A stretch of 64,000 nucleotides of DNA. Source: CBDAUN01 sp965214875 (GTDB lineage: Bacteria; Pseudomonadota; Gammaproteobacteria; Arenicellales; JAJDZL01). The notes beneath the pieces are model-generated. The model worked only from the letters and a program-made list of their open reading frames with translations, was not told the DNA's origin and searched no databases. Below are positions 1 through 9,409 of this stretch, one piece after another. The number at the start of each line of letters is the position of its first letter. Position 1 is the stretch's first letter. Location: positions 1,178,001-1,242,000 of the forward strand of contig OZ243980.1 of the NCBI GenBank assembly GCA_965214875.1, written 5' to 3'. Made by a program: the position numbers and the translations under genes.

Positions 1-256
1 AGGCACTCTGCGATTGATTGCAAATACAAAGGCATCCACGCAAGCGCCTGCCAAGCGATTATGGCGAACGGCACCACAAGCACAAGCCAGCAAGCCAAGC
101 CTCGCAAAAATGGGGAAATTCGCTCAAATTTGCTTTTGTTGCTGATTCGCTCGACGGCCTGGGCGACAGAGCCGAACCCGGCCAAAGGATGCCACTTTTT
201 TGGCTCGCCCAAAATGCCATCCGCAATAATTGCTAGAATGATGACAACAAAAACCA

Positions 257-1030
257 TCAAAACCCAGTCTCGTATGCCGCAAAAGCAATCAGTAGAGCCA
301 ATTCCGCCGACTCGATGAGCAAGCCGATGCAATCACCCGTAAACCCGCCCAATCGGCGCATCATGAACCACCGCCAAACAAAAAATACGATGCCAGCCAC
401 TACGGCGAGCATCAACCACAGCGAAACGGGGGTCAGCAACAGCGGCAACAGTGCCCAAATCGCGATAATCGCCATGACCTGCATTCTTTTCCGGCTCGAC
501 AGCGCCTGCTTCAGATCTGCGCCGATGCCGTTTTCCCTAGCATACGGCAAGAACAAAAATGCAGGAATGATCAGAAGTCGTGCTGCCACAGGCGCCACGA
601 CAAGAATTGTCCAGTCCAAAGCGGCTGTCAAAGCGGAAACCTTCAAGATCAAAGTCAACGCAACCGCAGTTGTCGCCATCGCCCCGCTTCGCGGGTCATG
701 CATGATCTGAAGCGTCCGTTCACGGTTGCCCAAACCTCCGACCCAACCGTCGGCTGTATCGGCTAGCCCGTCTAGATGCAATGCGCCGGTAATGACAACC
801 CAAAGCGTGACGATCAAGGATGCCTGCAACAAGTCATGCAATGCGGATGTAGCCCAAGATGCGGATGCCAGGATCAGGCCAATGCCTGCCCCAACCATCG
901 GAAACCAGAGCGACATGTCTTTGTGTGCCTGCGTTGGCACGCTTTCGGCCGAACCGACTGGAATACAGGTCAAAAACTGCATCGCGGACCGCAGCGACAG
1001 CATCGAATACAAAAAGCGTTGCTGACTCAT
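257..1030 (-). CDS. cobS: Adenosylcobinamide-GDP ribazoletransferase (cobalamin synthase)
   Basis: Joins the alpha-ribazole (phosphate) lower-ligand nucleotide to adenosylcobinamide-GDP, the last step of the nucleotide loop pathway, in the inner membrane. The 257-residue protein is strongly hydrophobic with several membrane segments. It carries the family signature around GALHLDGLADTADGW and a following HDPRSGAMA motif, both typical of CobS; length is normal for the family. The ATG at 1030 overlaps the cobC stop codon in an ATGA junction, so it is the distal gene of the salvage operon. The 256 bases beyond its stop, up to the window edge, show no convincing gene. Confidence 0.95.
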   Translation of the reverse strand: MSQQRFLYSMLSLRSAMQFLTCIPVGSAESVPTQAHKDMSLWFPMVGAGIGLILASASWATSALHDLLQASLIVTLWVVITGALHLDGLADTADGWVGGLGNRERTLQIMHDPRSGAMATTAVALTLILKVSALTAALDWTILVVAPVAARLLIIPAFLFLPYARENGIGADLKQALSSRKRMQVMAIIAIWALLPLLLTPVSLWLMLAVVAGIVFFVWRWFMMRRLGGFTGDCIGLLIESAELALLIAFAAYETGF

Positions 1031-1665
1031 CGTTGGACTGGTTGCGGAATATGCGCTATCAATACAGGATGGTCTTCATCACCGTCATGAAAGACGCGAA
1101 TGCGAGTTACACAGGCATGCGGTATGTCAATGCGCATCATGTTGGCAAGTGGCATCTGCAGAATGCGCGCCAAAAGCGCCCGCGACGTGCCGCCGTGTTG
1201 AATAACCAGCACATGACGGCCTCGATGCAGGTCGAGCAATTCGTCAAACGCCGCCGCCACCCGCTTTTGCAAGTTGGCTACCGACTCTCCATTGGGCGGA
1301 CAGAACTCTTGCGGACGGGTGTAGAACAAGCGGGTTAATTCTGGTTGCTCGTGTGCAACATCATTGAAACCCCGGCCTTCCCAGTCGCCGAAGTCGAGTT
1401 CGCGCCATCGTTCATCGACTTGCAGCGTCAGCTGACGTTCATGGCATAGCCATTCCGCGAACTCTTCGCATCTTCTTAGCGGCGAGCTGATTACTGCATC
1501 CCATCCACTATGGCATGCGGCCGCGGCCCGCATCTGATCAAAGCCCGCTTGCCGCAATGCGGCATCAGTGGAACCAAGCAAAGAGCCGCTCCCTTCGCAA
1601 ACTCCGTGTCTGAGCAGGTCTATTGTCGTTGAAGAATTGTTTTCAGTCCGATTTAGTGCTGACAC
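1027..1665 (-). CDS. cobC: Alpha-ribazole phosphatase, histidine phosphatase superfamily
   Basis: Predicted to dephosphorylate alpha-ribazole-5-phosphate (or cobalamin-5-phosphate) in lower-ligand assembly. The N-terminal LLRHG motif supplies the RHG catalytic histidine of the phosphoglycerate-mutase-like fold, and a second histidine lies in the later VIQHGGTSRAL stretch. The 212-residue length fits CobC. The likely start is a GTG at 1665, inside the last 23 bases of cobT; the stop overlaps the cobS start. Sequence alone cannot separate CobC from other small histidine phosphatases, but placement between cobT and cobS makes the assignment firm. Confidence 0.9.
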   Translation of the reverse strand: MSALNRTENNSSTTIDLLRHGVCEGSGSLLGSTDAALRQAGFDQMRAAAACHSGWDAVISSPLRRCEEFAEWLCHERQLTLQVDERWRELDFGDWEGRGFNDVAHEQPELTRLFYTRPQEFCPPNGESVANLQKRVAAAFDELLDLHRGRHVLVIQHGGTSRALLARILQMPLANMMRIDIPHACVTRIRVFHDGDEDHPVLIAHIPQPVQR

Positions 1666-2683
1666 TGGCTTGCTCGAATGTCGCCATTTCGCTGTGCAGC
1701 TTCAATGCTGATTGCAAAATGGGGTAGACGGTGACGGCGCCGCTGCCCTCGCCTAGGCGCATCCCGATTTTCAACATCGGACTTGCCTCCATCAGCGACA
1801 ATGCTTTTTCGTGCCCTGCTTCATCCGAGCAGTGCGCATACAGCAGCCAATCCCTCACTCCTTTGTTAAGCCGCGTCGCGCAAAGTGCCGCCGCAGTCGA
1901 TATGAATCCATCGACGAGGCTTGGGATGCCGCGTTGCGCACACGCGATATAGGCACCGGCTAGTGCTGCGATCTCCAGCCCGCCGACACACTGCATCGTA
2001 TCGAGTATGCCGTTCGAGATTCTTTGAGCATGCAAGGCCAGTGCGGTTTTTACCGCATCGGTTTTTCGTTTTAGCCCTTCGTCGTCCACTCCCGTGCCGC
2101 GACCGACCATTATGTTGGCAGGCGCATTCAGCAATGCGCAATAAAGCGCGGAGGCAGAAGTGGTGTTGCCGATTCCCATCTCTCCGCCCACGAACAAGTC
2201 TGCCTGCTCAGGGATATGCTCTTTGCCAGCCTGAAGCGCCTTTAGCAAGACATCTTCTGTCATTGCCGCTTGCTTGCAGAAGTTCGAAGTGCCGTTTGCC
2301 ACTTGCATGTTGGTCACCCCGGGCAATTCCTCCAAAGGCGTCGCGGTGCCGACATTGACAACCGCAAAGTCCGCGCTATGCATCTTGGCAAGTACGCAAA
2401 TCGCGGCACCGCCTGAAGCAAAATTTCGCACCATCTCGCCAGTGACTACCTGCGGAAATGCGGAAACCCCCTCATCAACAACGCCATGATCACCCGCAAA
2501 CACGCGTACGCAAAGCCGCTTCAGCGAGGGCAGGGGCCGCGCCTGCCAGCCGGCGAAATCGATTGCGACCTGTTCTAATCGCCCCAAGGAGCCGGGAGGT
2601 TTGGTTAATTGCAGCTGCCGCGATGCTGCCGCTTCGCGACTTTCCCTGCAAATGGGTTTTACGTGTTTGGTCCACCAAGTCAT
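1643..2683 (-). CDS. cobT: Nicotinate-nucleotide--dimethylbenzimidazole phosphoribosyltransferase
   Basis: Activates the lower-ligand base (for example 5,6-dimethylbenzimidazole) by transferring phosphoribosyl from nicotinate mononucleotide, giving alpha-ribazole phosphate. The 346-residue protein has the expected family layout: an N-terminal KPPGSLGRLE motif, the central VGGEMGIGNTTSASAL motif, and the C-terminal MRLGEGSGA motif whose glutamate is the catalytic base in CobT enzymes. The ATG at 2683 is preceded by an AGGAG ribosome-binding site inside the end of cobU; the cobU-cobT gap is 6 bp. Full-length with no sign of damage. Confidence 0.96.
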   Translation of the reverse strand: MTWWTKHVKPICRESREAAASRQLQLTKPPGSLGRLEQVAIDFAGWQARPLPSLKRLCVRVFAGDHGVVDEGVSAFPQVVTGEMVRNFASGGAAICVLAKMHSADFAVVNVGTATPLEELPGVTNMQVANGTSNFCKQAAMTEDVLLKALQAGKEHIPEQADLFVGGEMGIGNTTSASALYCALLNAPANIMVGRGTGVDDEGLKRKTDAVKTALALHAQRISNGILDTMQCVGGLEIAALAGAYIACAQRGIPSLVDGFISTAAALCATRLNKGVRDWLLYAHCSDEAGHEKALSLMEASPMLKIGMRLGEGSGAVTVYPILQSALKLHSEMATFEQASVSTKSD

Positions 2684-2689
2684 TTTTAT

Positions 2690-3214
2690 TCACTCCTGTG
2701 ATTTTAATTCCATGCTCATGCCGGCAACTGTCATCGTTACGCGGTCGCAATGCGATGCCAGCTGCTGATGCAGCAGCCCGCTCGCGTCGACAAATGCGCG
2801 TGTGATTTGACCCATCGGCACCACGCCGAGGCCTACTTCGTTGCTAACGAAAATGATTCTGCCTGACGCTTGCGTCAAAGCGGTGAAAAATTGCTCTCGC
2901 TCCGACTCCCAGCACTTGGCAAGCAGGCAATTGCTCAGCCAAAGCGTCAGGCAATCAACTAGTATGCAACTGTCGGCGCTGTGCACGGACTGCAAAGCGC
3001 CTGCCAAGTGAAGCGGCTCTTCGATCAGTTGCCAGGGCGCGGCGAGTTCGCGCCTTTTTTGATGCAGCTCGATTCGTTCAGCCATTTCCTTGTCTTGCGC
3101 TGTTGCGGTGGCGATATAGATCCTTTTCATTGAACTTTCATTGACGCGCAGCTCAGCTAATCGGCTCTTGCCGGAACGGGCTCCACCCAATATAAGTTCC
3201 AATCTAGCAGACAT
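2690..3214 (-). CDS. cobU: Bifunctional adenosylcobinamide kinase / adenosylcobinamide-phosphate guanylyltransferase
   Basis: Phosphorylates adenosylcobinamide and then transfers GMP to it, making the activated intermediate that CobS uses. The P-loop GGARSGKS lies at residues 10-17, and a typical VDCLTLWLSN segment and an ..FVSNEVGLGVVP.. segment follow, as in the CobU/CobP family. The 174-residue length is usual. It starts at an ATG 10 bp after btuD, so it is in the same transcript. Together with cobT, cobC and cobS it closes the salvage route from imported cobinamide. Confidence 0.95.
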   Translation of the reverse strand: MSARLELILGGARSGKSRLAELRVNESSMKRIYIATATAQDKEMAERIELHQKRRELAAPWQLIEEPLHLAGALQSVHSADSCILVDCLTLWLSNCLLAKCWESEREQFFTALTQASGRIIFVSNEVGLGVVPMGQITRAFVDASGLLHQQLASHCDRVTMTVAGMSMELKSQE

Positions 3215-3224
3215 GCCGATGCTG

Positions 3225-4010
3225 TCACCGAGGCAATGCGACCGGCTTGCCGGTCTTCGGGTGCTTTACGAACTCAAATCCCACTCCGAATACTTTGGCC
3301 AACGTGTCTCCTTCAATCAATTTGGCTGGAGTACCCTGCCTGACCAATTTCCCGCCTGACATCAAAACGAGATGGTGCGCACAGCAAAGCGCTACATTCA
3401 GGTCATGAATCACAATCACGACGGCCACGTCTTGCAGCGCCAAGTCATCAATGATGCCAAGTAGCAGTTGCTGGTGTGCAATATCGAGAGAGGCCGAGGG
3501 TTCATCCAGCAAAAGCGCACGATTTTGCACAACCCCGTCGATGATGGCCGGCTGCCAAATCTGTGCAAGCACTCGTGCAAGTTGCACCCTCTGCTTTTCA
3601 CCGCCCGATAGTTCCACATAGTTGCGTTCGACCAAATCCCAGCTGTCGACCGCTTGCAGGGTTTGGCGGACAATTTCACGATCTTTTTTATCGCCGGTAT
3701 CGTAGGGCGTTCTACCCATCAGCACCACTTCTTCGACTGTAAACGGAAAGTTAAGCGTAGACTGTTGCGGCAGACAGGCTAGCATGCGTGCGCGGTGGAC
3801 CGGTTCCCAGTCGCGGATATTGCGGCCGTTCAGCCATAGCTCGCCGGAGTCTGCGACAATTTCACCGGAAAGCAGCTTCAGCAGGCTGGTCTTGCCGGCA
3901 CCATTCGGACCGAGCAATGCTGTGACATGGCCGGGCCGGCAAGTCAGGCTCATGCCGTCCACACGTCTAATGTCACCGCTGGAAAGCGTGGCTGACTGAA
4001 TTCTAAGCAT
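3225..4010 (-). CDS. btuD: Vitamin B12 ABC transporter, ATP-binding protein
   Basis: Hydrolyses ATP to drive import of corrinoids through the BtuC permease. Counting from the ATG at 4010 the protein has 261 residues, with Walker A GPNGAGKT at about 34-41, the ABC signature LSGGEKQRV, Walker B ALLLDEPSASLD, and an H-loop VIHDLN. The reading frame is open further upstream, but the first homologous residues are MLRIQ, and this start overlaps the btuC stop by 8 bases. The protein also resembles haem/iron-siderophore ATPases of the FepC/HmuV type; the B12 role is inferred from the operon. Confidence 0.88.
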   Translation of the reverse strand: MLRIQSATLSSGDIRRVDGMSLTCRPGHVTALLGPNGAGKTSLLKLLSGEIVADSGELWLNGRNIRDWEPVHRARMLACLPQQSTLNFPFTVEEVVLMGRTPYDTGDKKDREIVRQTLQAVDSWDLVERNYVELSGGEKQRVQLARVLAQIWQPAIIDGVVQNRALLLDEPSASLDIAHQQLLLGIIDDLALQDVAVVIVIHDLNVALCCAHHLVLMSGGKLVRQGTPAKLIEGDTLAKVFGVGFEFVKHPKTGKPVALPR

Positions 4011-5025
4011 AGACTCGCCCACGTTGGTGAACCAATATGGAGATGAAAAACGGCACCCCCAATACCGCGGTAACCACGCCGATCGGCAATTCAGAGGGCG
4101 CAACCACTACCCTTGACACAGCATCCGAGGATACCAGCAGGATGCCGCCCAGCAACGCCGAGGCTGGCAATAGATGCCGATGGTCCGGACCGATCAGCAA
4201 TCGAATCAGATGCGGAACCACAAGCCCGACGAAGGCGATTATTCCGGCAACTGAAACAGCTACGCCGACACCCAATGATGTGTAGATGATCAAGCGCCGT
4301 TTTAGCCACTCGACACCGATGCCGAGGTGACGGGCTTCTGACTCTCCAAGCAGCATTGCGTTCAAGGCTTTGCTTTCGCGAGGCAGAACCACCATCAGTA
4401 TGCTGAAAACCACGACGCAATACGCAATCTGCCGCCAGTCTGCGGTCTCTAAAGAGCCCATTTGCCAAAGACTGATGCGCCGCAGCATGTCGTTGTCTGC
4501 CAAGAAACTGAACAACTGATTGAGTGCGCCGGCCAAGGCGCTGATGGCAATCCCGGCCAACAGCATAGTCGCGACAGAGGTGCCTTCGGGACTGCTTGCC
4601 AGTCGATACACGGTCCAAGCCGCCGCCAGACCGCCGGCGAAAGCTCCGATCGACACTGCTGATATTCCAAGAACTGAATACGGGAAAAGCAGTGCGCCGA
4701 AAACGATGACAAAACTTGCTCCGGCGGAAGCGCCTGCGGACACCCCGATCAGAGAGGGGTCAGCTAGGGAGTTTCGAAACAACCCCTGCAACACCGCGCC
4801 GCAAACTGCCAGTACTGCGCCGATTAGAAAGCTCAGTATCATTCGTGGCAGGCGAATGGACTGGATGATCATTTGATCGCGAGTCTGGGTTGCTTCCAAG
4901 CCGACAAGGTCAATGAGCACCGTCGGCGATACAGGCACGGGGCCAACGAGCAGGCCGGCAAAGGCCGATACAGCTGCAAGCCCGGCCAGCAGCAAGAAAC
5001 AAGATTTTGGCGACATCAATCGCAC
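4003..5025 (-). CDS. btuC: Vitamin B12 ABC transporter permease, FecCD family
   Basis: Inner-membrane channel of the corrinoid importer. The 340-residue hydrophobic protein has the FecCD layout with about ten membrane segments and the conserved region GAVLQGLFRNSLADPSLIGV near residues 75-100, characteristic of BtuC/FhuB/FecD permeases. It begins at a GTG (5025) or the in-frame ATG at 5016; neither has a strong ribosome-binding site. It sits 53 bp after cobO and overlaps btuD. No BtuF-type periplasmic binding protein gene is found next to it, so the binding partner must be encoded elsewhere or outside the window. Confidence 0.9.
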   Translation of the reverse strand: MRLMSPKSCFLLLAGLAAVSAFAGLLVGPVPVSPTVLIDLVGLEATQTRDQMIIQSIRLPRMILSFLIGAVLAVCGAVLQGLFRNSLADPSLIGVSAGASAGASFVIVFGALLFPYSVLGISAVSIGAFAGGLAAAWTVYRLASSPEGTSVATMLLAGIAISALAGALNQLFSFLADNDMLRRISLWQMGSLETADWRQIAYCVVVFSILMVVLPRESKALNAMLLGESEARHLGIGVEWLKRRLIIYTSLGVGVAVSVAGIIAFVGLVVPHLIRLLIGPDHRHLLPASALLGGILLVSSDAVSRVVVAPSELPIGVVTAVLGVPFFISILVHQRGRVYA

Positions 5026-5078
5026 TCTGGCATCCCGGTATCAATGCAGCGCTCGCCGATGCAAACGAATAGTTAGGG

Positions 5079-5687
5079 CTAAAGATCAACGCCTGGGCGG
5101 GCCTTGATTCCCGACTTGAAGGCGTGCTTAATCTCCTTGACTTCCGACACGGTATCAGCCAAGTCGCGCAAGCCGGCACCGCCGCCGCGGCCGGTGACGA
5201 TCACGCTTTGCATTTGAGGGCGTTTCGAAATTGCGTCTAGAACTTCGGAGGCATCCAAATACTTGTACCCAAGCATGTAGGTCAGCTCATCGAGGACGAC
5301 CAGGTCGTATGATTCGTCGGTCAGCATTTTGACCGCCTCTTGCCATGCTTTCTTCGCCGCTTCGATGTCGCGAACACGGTCTTGCGTGTCCCAAGTAAAG
5401 CCGGTGCCCATTTGGTAGTGATCAACTTCCGGATGAAGTTTGGAGAAGAACAACGCTTCGCCGGTAGTTCGGTTGCCCTTGATGAATTGAACAACTCCGA
5501 CTTTTTGTCCGTAGCCGAGAGCTCTTGCCACCATGCCGAACGCAGAGCTGCTTTTGCCTTTGCCGCTGCCGGTCAAGACAACCAGTACGCCTTTTTCGAT
5601 ATCTGCCTTATTGATTCGCGCATCGACTTTTTTCTTGAGTCGCTGCATTTTCTGCTTGTGTCTTTCGTTGATGCTTTGTTCGTTCAT
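5079..5687 (-). CDS. cobO: Corrinoid adenosyltransferase (CobA/CobO/BtuR type)
   Basis: Transfers the adenosyl group of ATP to reduced cob(I)alamin or cobinamide. The P-loop TGSGKGKSSSA at about residues 39-49 and the following ARALGYGQKVGVVQFIKG stretch are the hallmark of the CobA/CobO/BtuR family, and the VLDELTYML segment forms the Walker-B-like region. At 202 residues it is the normal length. It lies 96 bp after btuB and 53 bp before btuC. Adenosylation directly after uptake fits its position between the receptor and permease genes. Confidence 0.95.
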   Translation of the reverse strand: MNEQSINERHKQKMQRLKKKVDARINKADIEKGVLVVLTGSGKGKSSSAFGMVARALGYGQKVGVVQFIKGNRTTGEALFFSKLHPEVDHYQMGTGFTWDTQDRVRDIEAAKKAWQEAVKMLTDESYDLVVLDELTYMLGYKYLDASEVLDAISKRPQMQSVIVTGRGGGAGLRDLADTVSEVKEIKHAFKSGIKARPGVDL

Positions 5688-5783
5688 CGGTTTCTTGCCT
5701 CCTGATCAGTTGCCTACTGCGCTGATGACAGAGTCGTATGCCACAACCATCCGTGCGTAAGACTAACGCGATAGCGCATATCG

Positions 5784-7646
5784 CTAGAAACGATACTCCA
5801 GCGCCACTTCAATTGTACGACCTTCGTTCTGGTAGGGATTGTCTGAGCTTGCCAGATTGGTGATGTATTCCTTATCGAACAGGTTTCGGATTCGCGCCGA
5901 AAACAAAAGAGCATCCGATGCTTCGTATTGTCCATTGATTCCCCAAATTGAATAACCCGGTAATTTTTCCCCAAGACCAAACCGTGCATGTTCGAAAAAT
6001 GCATCAATCCCAAAATACACTTTCTCGACTTGCCTTCCAAACTCAAAGGAACCAGAGGCGCGTGCACGATCATCGAGAAAACCTCCTGTCTTGTCATCCT
6101 TCGCTTCCAGATAATCCAAGCCTGCGCGAACGAAATAGTCGCTCCAATTCTTGGAGCCTTCAATTTCGACACCCTCCATGGTCGTCTTGTTAATGTTTGA
6201 CGGAGAAGTGCCACTCCAAGATATCAAGTTTCTTACCTTAGTCTGATAGGCGTTTATTTGCCAGAACGCATCACCATAATCTGCACGCAACGACAACTCA
6301 AAGGATTTGCTTTTTTCTGGCTCCAGATCAGGATTGCCACTACCAGGCCAGTAAAGATCGTTCATAGTCGGAGCCTTAAAAGCTGTGCCATGGCCCACAA
6401 CCACTTGATACTCTTCGGTTAACTTGAAGGATTGTTGCAGGCTGTAGTTTGTGGTGTTGCCGAAAGAGCCAAAGTCATCATAGCGCACATTAAATACTGT
6501 TCCTGTACGATCGCCTTGCCGTTGCCAAAGCAAAAAATATCCTTCACTCGACCGCTTAGTTTTGGCGTAAGGGGTCGTAGAGTCAACTTCATCTTTTTGG
6601 TAGTCGATGCCTCCTGAAACTTGATCCTGGGCAGATAGGATTAGGTTGGCTTGAAGCGAATAATCTGTCTTGCTTGTTTTGAAGTGAGTTCGACGCGAAG
6701 AAGTTCTATCTGGTCTGAAGTCTTCGTTGAAATCGGTCCCACGCCCAATCGACACTTTAATGTTCAAGTTCTCCGAGTGCTGGTAGTCGATCTGTGCTGA
6801 CGTTGTCGATAATTCGTTTCGCAAATGCCAGTTTCTTCCCTTATTTGTTTTATTGTTCTCTGACCCAAAATCGGAAGTATTGTCGTAATCCACCCTTCCA
6901 GCACTTTGAAACCGGTTGAGCTGAAATTCAAGATTTTCTTGCAATGCCGCCTTGAATGACAAGTTTCCTGACGCGCTCTTAAAACCGTCCTTATCTTCAT
7001 TTCCACCGCCTTTGAAGTGGGTTCGATCAATTCCGTCTGTGGATTCTTTCGAAACCAATGCGAAAACACTGAAATCTTCCTCTCCAAAACCAACCTGAGC
7101 GGTATGACGGCGCATGTTATCGGTTCCGCTTGCAACTTCAATTGACCCCGAAGCCCCCTGCTGGCGTTGCTGTTTTGTAAATATCTGGACTACACCGCCT
7201 ATTGCGTCCGATCCATAGATTCCGGATACTGGACCCTTGACAATCTCAATTCGCTCAATGGAACTCAGAGGGATCCGTTGAAGTGCGGTTGCGCCTGTTG
7301 TTGCGCTAGCGGTTCGAACGCCATCAATCAGAACCAGAACATGATCACCTTGAGTTCCTCGAATAAACAGATCGCCGCTCGTGCCCCTGCCGCCGCTGTC
7401 CCGAAAACTAAGTCCGCTCTTGAGGGTTAGCAGCTGGCCAATATCTTTTGGCTTTAGAAGTTCAATGTCTTCCGCTGTGATGATCGCGGTAGATGGCAGC
7501 GTTTCGCGAAAAGGTGTCGGAATGCGCGTGGCTGTAACAACAATTTCTTCGGCTGTAGTTTCGTCTTCTTCGGGCAGTTTATCCGCGATAGCTTGCACAA
7601 CAGCAAATAACGACATCGCGATGCAAAATTGAAACGCCTTTTGCAT
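5784..7646 (-). CDS. btuB: TonB-dependent vitamin B12 outer-membrane receptor
   Basis: Imports cobalamin across the outer membrane using TonB energy. The start is taken at the ATG at 7646, which begins a signal peptide (MQKAFQFCIAMSLF.. to about AIA); an ORF extension of 24 codons upstream is not needed. After cleavage comes a TonB box in EEIVVTATR, then the plug domain with the IERIEIVKGPVSGIYGSDAIGG segment, then a 22-strand-type barrel ending in the aromatic EYRF. About 620 residues, the usual BtuB size. It is the first gene of the salvage operon. A B12-box-like sequence was looked for upstream and not seen. Confidence 0.9.
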   Translation of the reverse strand: MQKAFQFCIAMSLFAVVQAIADKLPEEDETTAEEIVVTATRIPTPFRETLPSTAIITAEDIELLKPKDIGQLLTLKSGLSFRDSGGRGTSGDLFIRGTQGDHVLVLIDGVRTASATTGATALQRIPLSSIERIEIVKGPVSGIYGSDAIGGVVQIFTKQQRQQGASGSIEVASGTDNMRRHTAQVGFGEEDFSVFALVSKESTDGIDRTHFKGGGNEDKDGFKSASGNLSFKAALQENLEFQLNRFQSAGRVDYDNTSDFGSENNKTNKGRNWHLRNELSTTSAQIDYQHSENLNIKVSIGRGTDFNEDFRPDRTSSRRTHFKTSKTDYSLQANLILSAQDQVSGGIDYQKDEVDSTTPYAKTKRSSEGYFLLWQRQGDRTGTVFNVRYDDFGSFGNTTNYSLQQSFKLTEEYQVVVGHGTAFKAPTMNDLYWPGSGNPDLEPEKSKSFELSLRADYGDAFWQINAYQTKVRNLISWSGTSPSNINKTTMEGVEIEGSKNWSDYFVRAGLDYLEAKDDKTGGFLDDRARASGSFEFGRQVEKVYFGIDAFFEHARFGLGEKLPGYSIWGINGQYEASDALLFSARIRNLFDKEYITNLASSDNPYQNEGRTIEVALEYRF

Positions 7647-9409
7647 AATGCCGGTTTTTCCGTAGCGGCTAGTAGCACTAAGGAAAAATTCAGTATTCGA
7701 GTAACTATATGATTGCATTGAATATATCTGATTAATTTATGATTGAGATACACATAAGGTCGGTTTTCGAGCTTGAAGCCAAGTCCTCGCTGAACGTTCC
7801 GCACTAGAATTGCGAAATGGATCCCTACAATCGACTTTGCTCACTAATACTTGCCATTTAAGATTTATTTGACAATTCCGGTTGATCAGGCAACGATTCT
7901 TTTGTATGCATCCTTTAGTTAAAACACTATTGATATAGTTTGAACATTATTTGGCCCATGAACATGCAAGTGGCCGCACGGAACCACGCGATTGCATGGA
8001 GTTAAAGGTTCAAGCACTCTGGTAAGCGGTTCGGACGATCTAATGGTTTGGGTAGAGACTGACCGCGCTTCCAGCAACTGGCCATGCATGGCTTCCGCAA
8101 AGTGCTGCCAATCAACAAAGCTGCTAATACCCTGGCAGTGCTTGCATATTCTTTTTTGCTAGTCATGCCGAATTCACTCCAATCGATTCCTAATCGTGAG
8201 GGTGTCATGTGCTGCCAAAGCGATACGAGGTTTGCCTGCTTTTGCAGAGCACGCTGCCGAACAAGTCACCAAACAGCAACGAAGCTACGCGTCAAGCGTA
8301 ACCGTTGCATTGCAAATGCGAGTGCGTGTTAGACCTGAACGCTGCCGCGCAACATGCACGCAAACGCAGTCGACACAAAAAGCAATAAAGCGATGAAAAT
8401 TGCTTTCCTCCTTGCAAACCCGAAACACATGTCGAAGGAGGAAGAGTGGTGTGGAGTGATTTTTGTCACGTTTAAGCCCTCCGCTAAACAAAAGCAATAC
8501 ACTGAAAAGGGCGGTTCCGGACTTACGGCTTTGTAGCCGATTACCGTTGCGGGGGCAGTGCTGGAATCGCGATGCGCTAGCCCGATTGATTGGCTTCGCT
8601 CACCAAACTTCCCGTTTTAAGTTGTTGCGAACAGGGTCGGGCAGACTTAGCAACAACCACCTCAAAAAGCGAACTCTATTCTACAATGAATTTCCAGTGC
8701 ATATCGCAAAATATTTTTTGCTAAAGCTGTTCACCGAACAGCAACTGAGAGCATCATGGGAACGGCTAGTTCAAGCTATCAGGCTAAAAAGCAGTATTAA
8801 AATGAGCGATATTGCACCGAAGTTTCAGGTTTGCGTCTTGCATTAACTGATTGTGTTGTTCCGTTCTGGCCATCGCTGATGCTCATTTAACAGTGAGTCG
8901 GCCGAGGCTAAATTTTGTTCGAACGCGCGATGGTTGCACTGCTTGCATATTCTCCGATTCCGCTAGCGGGACAATCCCTTCGGGCGGTCTGGCTTGATTC
9001 GCTTGAAGGCTGTTCTGCCGTACTGAAGAATAGCTCCAGGGCGCGAACGGTCTGCGTCGTCGGCCTGGAGCGGCCTTCGCAGCGTGTCGGGATTTGTGCA
9101 GGATTGATCGCGAGGCGTTTCACAGGAATTTTGCGGCAATCGGTGGAGTCGTGCCGCGGATAGATGCAGGCGGATGATGCGTGGCCGGCTGAAGACGCAA
9201 TGCGGAAAACCGTCGGCATCGCGAAGCGCAGATTTGTATGGTTGGTCGCTTGACGCTCGTGCGAGTTGACTGAAAGTCGTCTCCACGTCGGCGAAAATGG
9301 ATAAAATCATGCTTGCATGGATGAGGGATAGCGCAGTTCCGAGCAAGCTCTTGGTTGCTCGGATGTTCGGTTCGGCCGGGAAAGGCCGCAATTCAGGTGA
9401 GGTGCGACA
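7647..9409. other. Long stretch without a convincing gene
   Basis: About 1.76 kb between btuB and the next plus-strand gene. Only short, low-quality ORFs occur on either strand and none has a recognisable domain. A 14-bp sequence, TGCTTGCATATTCT, occurs twice (8139-8152 and 8940-8953); around both copies the plus-strand reading gives similar peptides (about LAVLAYS...SLQSI and VALLAYS...SLRAV), suggesting two decayed copies of one coding sequence, perhaps from a mobile element. The btuB promoter must lie near 7650-7950, where the DNA is A+T-rich. Confidence 0.5.

Noticed and set aside
7647..8100. Cobalamin riboswitch before btuB
   Set aside because: No sequence resembling the B12 box or its conserved core was found on the minus strand; a covariance-model search could still change this.
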